Assembly (NCBI GenBank): GCA_011316305.1
Contig: SAUG01000091.1
Coordinates: 124,001 to 188,000 of the forward strand
DNA length: 64,000 bases
From: Rusavskia elegans
Taxonomy: Eukaryota; Ascomycota; Lecanoromycetes; Teloschistales; Teloschistaceae
Reading direction: 5' to 3'
Part shown: positions 55,886-64,000 of the stretch, in pieces
Position numbering within the stretch: position 1 is the stretch's first letter
How the letters are laid out: each line of letters begins with the position of its first letter
Position numbers and translations under genes: made by a program
Notes under the pieces: generated by a model
Told to the model about the DNA's origin: nothing
Seen by the model: only the letters and a program-made list of their open reading frames with translations
Databases searched by the model: none

Positions 55886-56519
55886 AACAGTTGAAAGCAA
55901 AGGATGTGGGAAGACAAGAGGGATGGCTGTTCGTGCTCGTGGGTTTCGTGACACTGGGTGGTGCTCTTCAATGGGTCTATCGAACCAAATGCAGACGTTC
56001 GGCCATCCGAAGAAGAGACTGGTGATGGACTATAGCAATCTTAGAGCATTGGAAAGATGACTTACAAGTACAGTACAATCTCGACCCACCTGGACCTAAT
56101 AATGATCATCTGGTGATCTGAGACATGTTTCGAATATTCCGAGCTTACGATGCATGAGGGACACCTTTATTGCGGGATGCTGCCACACTCTGACACGGAG
56201 GGGCTCCCATCATCAAAGCGAGAACTCGAAACACCCGGGTAGGCAGACAACTTTGGTTCTTACGTATGGTACTAAAGCGAGACACATTGTTATTGTTGTC
56301 AGGAAGGTGATTAAGAGGTCTAGAGTACTCGTTCAATAGTGAACGACATGCGAGGTTTCGCTCTAGCGGCGTCAGGCGCGCCAACAACCCACTTTAACAC
56401 TTAGCAGGGGTCGAGCCGAAAATAGCAACATTTTTTAGGTAACGCGTTGTACTTCTCACCTAACCACATATCCCACTCGTCGCGACCGTTTGGCATATCC
56501 ACTCATTCACTAATCAATC
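55886..56519. other. Divergent intergenic region
   Basis: 634 bp between the Cys-rich gene and NSE1. Promoters are expected; no specific element was found. Confidence 0.35.
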
Positions 56520-57601
56520 ATGCCAGGAGATGATGAGCAATGGAACGACAGCAATCGAGCGTTTATTCAGGCTTTGATGGCACGATCAACTTTGACCCTA
56601 GACGAAGCCAAACCACTACTCGCTGCAATCCAGACAGCTTATGGTACATATGCCAATCACAGTTGACTGCTACCATGTATAACTGAGCTGACTACCGATC
56701 AGAAAGAAAGGAGACTTTAGCGGAGGACATCACGGAAGCTGATTTGAATGCCCACATAGCAGCGGCCAACACTCGTATCTCTCATTTCGATCTAGAAATA
56801 CGCAGCACCTTTCACCAGACAACCCGGAAACGTGTATATGCGTTCGTGAACTCGAGCAGTGATCCTATAACCCAGCTTGCGACCATTCATACAGCAGAAG
56901 AAATCAGCTTCCTCAAGCGCGTCCTTGACGCCATGTTTGAAACATACAACACTCCTCGGAATGAGGTCATGGCAATCACTTCGATGCAGGCTGTAAGACT
57001 TCATAAAGCTCCGGATAGTGGACGTAGAGACACCCAGGATGGGTCAGCAACGCAAGGCAGCACTGCACAGGGTTTGAAGATGATTGAAGCCGAGAAAATG
57101 CTCCGGACTTTAGTTGACGAAGGATGGTTTGAAAAAAGTAACAAAGGCTACTATACCTTAAGTCCACGAGCATTGATGGAATTGAGGGGCTGGCTCATCG
57201 AAACATACAATGATGTCGATGAGGACGATGCCGAGGATGATGAGCGGCCGCCCCGAATCAAACAATGCGTCGCTTGTAAAGAGATCGTGACGATGGTGAG
57301 TCATGTGATCACCATCTCATGAGCTTGGACTAAAATCTAAAAGGGACAGCGATGTTCGAAACGAAACTGCCATTGCCGACTCCACGATATATGCGTTCAG
57401 AACTTCTTCAGGATGCAAAGATCAAACGTTTGTCCGGTTTGCAAGACCGAATGGACGGGCGATGTCTTCGTTGGCGAGCGCGCTGCCCCTGCCAGTACAA
57501 GGAGAAGCGGAGCAGGCTCGAACGCCATTACTTCGCGTACTTCGCGGATTACAGTTGACATTCCTGACCCAAACAGTGATCCAGACGAGATCGATCGTTG
57601 A
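56520..57601 (+). CDS. NSE1: SMC5-SMC6 complex subunit NSE1, RING-type
   Basis: Non-SMC element 1, the RING-like subunit that pairs with Nse3 (MAGE) and Nse4 in the SMC5/6 DNA-repair complex. Three exons: 56520-56643, 56703-57295 and 57344-57601, giving 324 residues. The winged-helix part starts DSNRAFIQALMARSTLTLDE and continues with FDLEIRSTFHQTTRKRVYAF and AEKMLRTLVDEGWFEKSNKG, ending with YYTLSPRALMELRGWLIETY. The variant RING begins CVACKEIVTMGQRC and includes CHCRLHDICVQNFF and CPVCKTEW, with metal ligands split by the second intron. The C-terminal tail is Ser/Arg and Asp/Pro-rich. Firm family assignment. Confidence 0.92.
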
Positions 57602-58290
57602 CAGTCGCAATCAAACCAAGATGAGCACTCCATGGATATTGCAAGGTCTCGTCAATCCGTAGTGCTCGTATTGCTGAGCGGAATCATACTTATTTCGGCC
57701 GATACTTACCGCCTAAAGGACTGGCGCCACAATAAACTTGAAGCAATGACAGTAATATATGTAAATGTGGCTGTTGCGAAGTTTACTTACGACTGGCGTG
57801 CCTTTACGCCTTGCATCCCTGCACCTTAGCGGAATGTCTGCAGAAATTCTTCGAACGATGGCGGTAGTTGACACGACCGCGGGCGCAAGCAGTCCGTGGA
57901 CACTTCCAGCGAGCCAGCCTTCTTGAAGTGCGTCTGGCTACGGAGTACTTATGTACGCAAATTCCCTTTTCGTCATATGATCCTGCACATCGAGATATCG
58001 AGGCGCTATATTGTATTGCTGAATAAGATTGGGGCTGCATGATGACTTGTCCGCAGGCTTCTTGCACCTGCTGGTGATAACAGCGAATGATAAAAGTCAA
58101 AGCTGGTGCCGATCGCATCTGGGTTTTCCTCCCACCGACCGGGACCCGAGAAGCTCTGGGAACCCTCTGGAAAATCTGGCATTGGGCATTCGAGGCTTTG
58201 TTGTTTCTTTTGAGTCTTGACTCACATCATCTAAAGTGCGATATTGCAAGTTCAGGATCGAAATGCTGGCGAACGGCGAGGGCGCTGAAG
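57602..58290. other. Intergenic before the P450 pseudogene
   Basis: 689 bp with no supported gene. The P450 frame is open upstream to 58087, but that part does not look like P450 sequence. Confidence 0.35.
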
Positions 58291-59821
58291 ATGTTTATAG
58301 CCACTTCTATTGGAGTACTCGTCCTTCTGACCGCTCTGGTGTACAAACACATCCTTGACCCTGCTTTCTTTTCGCCTCTGGCGAGGATTCCAGCTCCGAA
58401 TCTACTGAGCAAAATCTCATCTCGGTGGATCGATCGGCAGCGACTTGCTGGTGAGATAAGAGTCATCTTCGCCCTCCATCAGAAGTATGGGAGCGTCGTA
58501 CGACTTGGACCGAACGAAATCAGTGTTAACTCACTAGATGGTTTACGGACAACATATTCTGGGGGATTCGAGAAGCATCATTGGTACGCCGAATTACTCA
58601 TCAACTTCAACATGGTCACTATGCTGGACCACAAGCCGCACTCGGTCCAAAAGCGTTACGTTTCGAACATGTACTCAAACTCTTTTCTACAAACCTCTGG
58701 TGACTTGCGTTCCATTGCGGACAACTTGATGTTACACCATTTTCTACGGATGATCGACTCAGCGGCCTGTGACGACCGCACTATCGATAAGTTTGATCTA
58801 CTGTAAGCTCTTGACATGGATTTCATAACCGCTTATCTCTTCGGGTCAGAGAACGGCACGCGTTTTCTGGAGGGAAGAATAAGGTATCGCCGCCATTGGT
58901 TTGCCAAATACGCGGTCTTCTACCGTCAGAGGCCTCAAGAGCGAGCGGACGGTGAGATCGAGCAATGGTGCATGGCCATGTGCAAAGCTGCAGAGGGTTC
59001 GATGAGGTCTGAAAAGTCTGGCACAGGTACTCGGGCAGTGTTCTATTCGAGACTATTCAAGTGCCTCGAGGCGAACGGGGCGGAGACGTAGCAAATAACG
59101 AGAATGGCAGGCTCAGTGGCGCTGGATTACCTGGTGGCTGGGCACGAAACGTCAGCCATTACCGTGACATACCTCATGCACAAAACGTCCATCGTTGCAA
59201 AGTAAGCTTCGTGAAGAGTCGATGACCCTTTCACCACCGCTTCAATATCCCTCGGAAGGCTCTAACGACCGTGGAGACCGGCTTCCGGCCCCCAAAAGAC
59301 ATCGATGCCCTCCCGCTGCTTGACGCCGTACTGCAGGAGACGTTATGCCTCCGCTCCGCAGCAGCAGGCTCACAACCACGAGTAACGCCCGATGTTCCCG
59401 GTGGCACGAGCATTGAAGGTTACAGCGACAATCCAGGCGGCGTCAGAGTGAGCTCGAATGCCTATGCGATACATCGCATTGCAGTGTTCCCGGAGCCTGA
59501 AAGCTGGATACCAGAGCGATAGTTGACCGCTGACAAAAAGAAGCTGGAGCAGATGAGAAGGGGCTTTTTCGCATTTGGGGCTGGAGGGTGCATATGTGTT
59601 GGAAGCAACTTCGCCATAAAAAGGTAAAGTTGACCTATAATCCAAAGTTCAGTGTCTGTTGCAGACAGGCATCTGGTGGTGCAGTAATGAAATTGGAGAC
59701 CGCTGCTATTTTCACCAACTATACCACTTCCATCGCCGAGGATACAAACATAGAACGGAGGGATTCATCCATCTCGAGGCTCATCGGCAACAAGTTGATG
59801 CTGCGCTTGCAGCGAGTCTAA
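58291..59821 (+). pseudogene. Cytochrome P450 pseudogene
   Basis: The reading frame begins MFIATSIGVLVLLTALVYKH, an ER-anchor-like helix, followed by a Pro-rich hinge region (ARIPAPN). Class-typical motifs remain: the I-helix AGHETSAIT, the K-helix ETLCLRS (ExxR), PER before a stop where the family has Trp, and a heme loop FGAGGCICVG in which the usual Arg is Cys. The C-terminus ends IGNKLMLRLQRV. Damage: in-frame TAA at 58804, TAG at 59089, TAA at 59203 (a possible splice-donor context), TAG at 59520, a further TAA after the heme loop, and at least two frame changes near 59200-59260. The first, second and fourth stops can each be explained by a C-to-T change at CpA (on either strand). The gene cannot make a full-length P450 as it stands. 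Confidence 0.85.
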
Positions 59822-60155
59822 GTCGGTGCAATTTGTGACCAGGCGACCTCCAGCAATCTACAATTATTGTCTTGTTGTTTAGGAACCTGCTCGAGCTTGT
59901 CTAACTCGGTGTGTGCACATGGCTACCTTACTACTCGCACCCGTGCCTACCAAACTCGGTTCGGGCGAAACTCCTTTAGTACGGTTGCGAGTAATACTCT
60001 AGAGGGAAACATGTAGCGAGAGCCAAGCTGAGGCACGCAAGGTCCCCACAGTTCCCACTGCCCCGATGCTTCCAAAACGGAACAATTAGGCGGTACCCCG
60101 CCCAAGCTGGGGGCGAAGTTCGTGGATATGACGAGGTGGAGAATATCGCAATGTT
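59822..60155. other. Spacer between P450 pseudogene and transposon
   Basis: 334 bp of normal GC content. No gene seen. The transposon begins at 60156. Confidence 0.4.
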
Positions 60156-61119
60156 GCTACGGAGGATGGCATCAAAAGTTCAGAATATACGCTAAATTTT
60201 AGCGCCCGGAGACGAGATTTAGTATACTACTAAATTTAGTAGTAAATCAAAGTTTCTTTTTTCTTTTTATACGTTTAAATAATAAAATCGTATCTATTTA
60301 ATATTTAAATTCGTATAAATTAAAGCTATATATATATAATTTCCCCTAAATTTTTTTCTATTCGCTAATTATATTCCGTCGGCTAACGAATTTAGATATT
60401 AGCCTATCTATAGTAGAGCTAGAAGTAGTAAAATATTACGTTTACTATCAGCTTTATATAAAATATAATAAATAAATTTAAAAAAAAAACCGAAGAATAT
60501 AAATAGAATTTTAATATTAAATCTATTTTAAAATTCGAATTCGTTATTAATAGTTTTTATTTCGGCCGGCCGAAAGCTATAGATAAATAATAAAAGATAG
60601 CGTTTATCTATAAAATAGAAAATAGTAATTAAAATAAACGTAAACTTTCTTCTATAGCGATAATATACGTCGAAAAAATTTCTAAATCGACTATCTAGCG
60701 AATTTTTAAACGTTATACTAGTTTTAATTTCTATAAACGAATATATAAATCTATTTTAAATAATATAATAAAAACGATATATTTAAAATTTAGTTTAATA
60801 TATATTTATTAAATTTTAGAAAATTAGAAAAATATTATTTTATTAAATAAAACTAGCGTTATTTTAGATATTCGGCGAAATAAAATTATAATTTAACGTA
60901 GAATAGATAAATTCGTTAAATTAACTATTATATACCGTCGTTAGAAAGATACTATAGTGTTTATATAATAGAGCTGTTTTTTATATAATAAAAAAAGGCT
61001 ATATTATATCTAAAAGCCAAAAACCGCTGCTAAATATAAAAAAACTAATAACGTATTAAAGAAAATTAATTAAACTAGTCGTCGGATCGGATTTCGAATT
61101 CGAATTAATTAATCCGATT

Positions 61120-61367
61120 CGACTCGCTAAAACTAGATTATAGCGCTAAACTCTAGTATAAAAGTATAATTCTAATATAAATATTATACGTATAATTTAA
61201 AAAAATTTTAATTATTTAATTACGCTAGCTAGAAAGATTCTAGTTAAATTAATTATATTATTTAATTATATTACTTTTATATATAATTAAATAAAATAAT
61301 TTAACGGATATCCGGATTTAATTCGAATTCGATTTAGATTCGACCGTTTAGCGAGTCGAACCGATTC
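61120..61367. repeat. Inverted repeat inside the transposon
   Basis: CGATTCGACTCGCTAAA (near 61117-61134) recurs inverted as TTTAGCGAGTCGAA with a neighbouring CGATTCGAC (near 61347-61368). The flanks (ATTCGAATTCGAATTAA) are also related. It may mark a nested element or a hairpin. Confidence 0.5.
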
Positions 61368-61398
61368 GACGGGAACCCGACCCGATATCAGTATTTCC

Positions 61399-61545
61399 TA
61401 AAACCGGCTTAAAGCCGGTTTCAGCCGTCTTAGCCGTCTTAGCCGGTTCTCAGCCGGTTTCGGGTATACCCGAAACTGCGTAGCTACGCGGCTAAGACGG
61501 CTAAAACAGCTAAGCGGCTAAAACGGCTAAAACCGGCTAAAAAAA
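61399..61545. repeat. GC-rich palindromic island in the AT-rich element
   Basis: About 150 bp built from short AGCCGTCTTAGCCG-type units on the left and their complements (CGGCTAAGACGGCT) on the right, around a GTAGCTAC core near 61490. It can form a long imperfect hairpin and stands out from the surrounding AT-rich sequence. Confidence 0.7.
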
Positions 61546-62927
61546 TTTAGAAATTCGATTTTAAATTTATTTAGGTCTTTATTAGTTAGTAGGCCTATAT
61601 ACGCCTATATATACCGCTAGGCTAGCTTTATCTAAATCGAAAATATTAGATTTTTTTACTAAAATCTAACTAGATTAGGTCTAGCGTAGTTTATTAAATA
61701 GATATTCGATTTCCGTTATTTTCGCTTTTAACGACAGCCGCTAAACTTTATTTTTAAATTAGATTATATAGATTTATTTTTAACTTTTATATAGATCCTA
61801 TTTTAGGCTATTTACTAAATAGATATTCGTATTATAGATACTATTAGAATTCTAATCTATTAAAAATCTATTTTTTAGATTTTTAGATTATTTGGATTAA
61901 AATAGCTATTAGCCGGTCTAATCTAAAAATCTATTTTAGAATTCGCTAATAAAAGTAGCTAATCTAAAATTAATAATACTATAGAATTTAATATTCGTAT
62001 TAACTAGTAATTAATTACCAGAATATAACGAATAGATTTCTATAATTTCGGCGAAATAAAGCTAGAATAACGTTAGATTAAAAAAAATAATAAAGCGGTA
62101 AAAAAAAGAGAAAAAAAAAGAATTAACTAGTAGAAATACTAGAAAAAGATTCTAATTTCTAAATTTATTTCTTTTATCTAAAAATATATAAAAGATCGTT
62201 TTAATATATTAATTTTAAAAAATAAAGCTTTTATATATAATTTTAAATATTAAAATAAAATTTTTAAAAATACCAGAATTCTAAAATTTCTATAGGTTAG
62301 AAATTTATCTAATTATAACTAAACCGAATTCTATTAGTTTTAAATAAAACGAAAGACTACTAAATTCGGTATTTCGAAAATAAAAAAAGAAGTTAAATAT
62401 CGATAGATCTATTATTAGTTTAATAAATTAATTAAAAATAATATTTAGAATTAGATTAAATAAATATCGCGTTATATAGAGAAAATTATCCGTTTAAAAG
62501 ACAATAATAAATATCGTAAAGACTATAAATCTAAAGAAGATTCGAATATTAGACTATATAATTCTAAAAATCGAAAGCTATATTATAAATAGATAAAACG
62601 ATATAATTAGATAGATATAGATTAATATATATATAAATTTCGTTATATATAACGATTTTGGACCCCTATAGAATCCCTGTCGGGCGCTAGCACTAGCGTC
62701 TTGGCGATATTCTGAACTTTTGATGCCATCCTCCGTAGCTATCCCGCGGCCTCGCTTTTTCTGCACAGTGCAGGTTTAGGTACCTTCACTACCCTCGGTA
62801 GGCATGGGCGATCCTTGAAGCTATGACAGCTCAACTACCTTACCTTCATAAGTAATCCGGGGTAGCTCCAAGTCGGATCTCTGCATCTTGTACGTATCCC
62901 ATTGCATCCTGAGCTTCTCTTTGAACA

Positions 62928-64000
62928 ATGCTATGCTCAATATTAACGTCAATTGCTTCCGTCTGTTGTGCGTTTCAAGTGAATGCGTTGGCTTCAGTCG
63001 AGACTATCGCCAATCAGGCAGCTGAAACCCGTCACAGCTATGCCCCTTCAGACGTTTATGAAACGCGGTTCGAGAACGTGACTTGGGACAACGCAGCATG
63101 GACGATTCGCACGACTGCACTCGATCCAGGTCACTACCAGTCGCGGCAGTCAATCGCCAACGGATACCTAGGCATCTCTGTATCGAACCTGGGGCCCTTC
63201 TTCGAGCAAGATGAACAAGTGGACGGCGACAACATCAACGGGTGGCCTTTGTTCCAGGAAAGGATATCTTTTGCCACCGTTGGCGGCTTCTTCGACCAGC
63301 AACCGACCACGAATGGCACCAATTTCGAATGGTTGAACCAGTATGGCGGAGAAAGCGTCATCTCCGGTGTGCCTCACTGGTCAGGCATTGTGGTCGACCT
63401 GGGCGACGATGTTTTTCTTGATGCATCTGTCGATCCAAGCGAGATCAGCGATTTCATTTCCACCCTCAACGCGAAGGCAGGCGTCTCTACATGGCGCTTT
63501 ACTTGGTCTCCCGCCAACAGCGATGGCCTCTCGTTAGACATGACCTATCTCATGTTTGCACACAAGCTCTACGTCAACCAAGCATTCGTACAGCTGCAAA
63601 TCACGCCGTCCGCCGATTGCGACGACGTCACCATCGCGAATATCATCGATGGCACATCCGCCGTCCGCACCAATTTCGTCAGCAGCGGGACGGATGATTC
63701 ACAGATCTATACTGCCGTTCACCCCTCAGGAGTCAGTAATGTCACGGCATATATCTATGCGGCTGTTGGTGCTACTCAGGAAATCGATACTTCGACCTGG
63801 ATGCAAGTAACGGAGAAGGCCTATCTTGGGTCCAACGACTCGTCCATCGCTCAGGCAGCCTCTGCATCTTTGAAAGCTGGGACAACTACTACCGTCACCA
63901 AATACGTTGGCATCGCCTCCTCAGACGGCTTCTCTGATCCACAGAAAGTTGCTAAAGACGCGTCTTTGACAGCACTGAGCGCTGGCTTTGATATTTCTCT
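62928..64000 (+). CDS. Acid trehalase, glycoside hydrolase family 65 (3' cut by window)
   Basis: Secreted or vacuolar trehalase (ATH1/TreA type) that hydrolyses trehalose to glucose. The open frame runs from the Met at 62928 to the window end (357 codons) without a stop. A signal peptide is clear: MLCSILTSIASVCCAFQVNA, probable cleavage after ALA at about residue 24. The family N-terminal domain follows: ENVTWDNAAWTIRTTALDPG, then SRQSIANGYLGISVSNLGPF, INGWPLFQERISFATVGGFF and SGVPHWSGIVVDLG. The catalytic (alpha/alpha)6 barrel with the general acid would lie beyond the window. Its promoter is only 188 bp from the RIP-degraded transposon, which may place it in a heterochromatic border. Confidence 0.9.
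   Translation, partial: MLCSILTSIASVCCAFQVNALASVETIANQAAETRHSYAPSDVYETRFENVTWDNAAWTIRTTALDPGHYQSRQSIANGYLGISVSNLGPFFEQDEQVDGDNINGWPLFQERISFATVGGFFDQQPTTNGTNFEWLNQYGGESVISGVPHWSGIVVDLGDDVFLDASVDPSEISDFISTLNAKAGVSTWRFTWSPANSDGLSLDMTYLMFAHKLYVNQAFVQLQITPSADCDDVTIANIIDGTSAVRTNFVSSGTDDSQIYTAVHPSGVSNVTAYIYAAVGATQEIDTSTWMQVTEKAYLGSNDSSIAQAASASLKAGTTTTVTKYVGIASSDGFSDPQKVAKDASLTALSAGFDIS

Larger units (their letters stand above)
60156..62739. mobile_element. RIP-degraded TIR DNA transposon, 2584 bp
   Basis: Perfect 33-bp terminal inverted repeats (60156-60188 and 62707-62739; outer sequence GCTACGGAGGATGGCATCAA) enclose an AT-rich interior. Between about 60230 and 62640, CpA and TpG dinucleotides are almost absent while CpG and TpA persist, the signature of RIP at CpA. 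The subterminal segments keep higher GC (ACGCTAAATTTTAGCGCCCG left, CGGGCGCTAGCACTAGCGTC right). No transposase frame survives; every frame is closed by TAA/TAG. A target-site duplication is not evident. Superfamily cannot be decided. The right end lies 188 bp before the acid trehalase ATG. Confidence 0.88.

Noticed and set aside
59202..59257. Reading the TAA at 59203 in the P450 as an intron donor (GTAAGC)
   Set aside because: The sequence after it still reads like P450 in another frame (KLREE, then TLSPPLQYP), so a frameshift is more likely than an intron, although a donor is not excluded.
1..64000. tRNA, rRNA or secondary-metabolite gene cluster
   Set aside because: No cloverleaf-like B-box/A-box pair or rRNA segment was noticed by eye, and the decarboxylase and P450 pseudogene lack PKS, NRPS or terpene synthase neighbours.

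Overview
The window is nuclear DNA of a filamentous ascomycete (Pezizomycotina). The support is fungal gene content with many 45-80 bp GT..AG introns, genes on both strands without operons, a hacA gene carrying an Ire1-type 20-nt intron, and an AT-rich transposon island with the CpA/TpG depletion left by repeat-induced point mutation (RIP). The class (for example Dothideomycetes or Eurotiomycetes) cannot be fixed from sequence reading alone.

Layout. 1-6.2 kb: nucleoporin NIC96 (5' cut by the window edge), mitochondrial GatA amidotransferase, and a secreted metallophosphoesterase/5'-nucleotidase. 6.2-8.6 kb: gene-poor, decayed reading frames. 8.6-16.7 kb: an F-box-like protein, a stretch with a direct repeat, pyruvate dehydrogenase E1-beta, sterol C-24 methyltransferase ERG6, and splicing factor SLT11. 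16.7-24 kb: short membrane ORFs, a DUF6594 protein, and a caspase-fold protein with a C-terminal membrane anchor. 24-31 kb: BRE2/ASH2 of COMPASS, an FAD oxidoreductase, a short-chain dehydrogenase, a poorly resolved membrane-protein gene, and NC2-beta. 31-37 kb: repeat-rich with one lineage-specific-looking gene. 37-48 kb: ENP1/bystin, hacA, a Rossmann protein, MZM1, DID2/CHMP1 and zuotin. 48-57.6 kb: glycine decarboxylase P protein, an aromatic amino-acid decarboxylase, a MITE, a DUF427 protein, a Cys-rich protein and NSE1. 57.6-64 kb: a cytochrome P450 pseudogene, a 2.58 kb RIP-degraded transposon with perfect 33-bp inverted repeats, and the 5' part of a secreted acid trehalase.

Most genes are core housekeeping functions: mitochondrial metabolism (PDB1, GCV2, GatA, MZM1), ergosterol synthesis, nuclear pore, splicing, ribosome biogenesis (ENP1, ZUO1), chromatin and transcription (BRE2, NC2-beta), ESCRT-III, SMC5/6 and the unfolded protein response. 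They are independent transcription units, several in divergent pairs sharing 200-400 bp promoters. I see no biosynthetic gene cluster and no clearly undescribed system. The most notable items are the MITE/transposon pair, the two reading frames of hacA, the membrane-anchored caspase-like protein, the P450 pseudogene with RIP-compatible stops, and an unrecognised membrane-protein locus at 29-30.4 kb. Exon boundaries were worked out by hand from splice consensus, phase and protein continuity.
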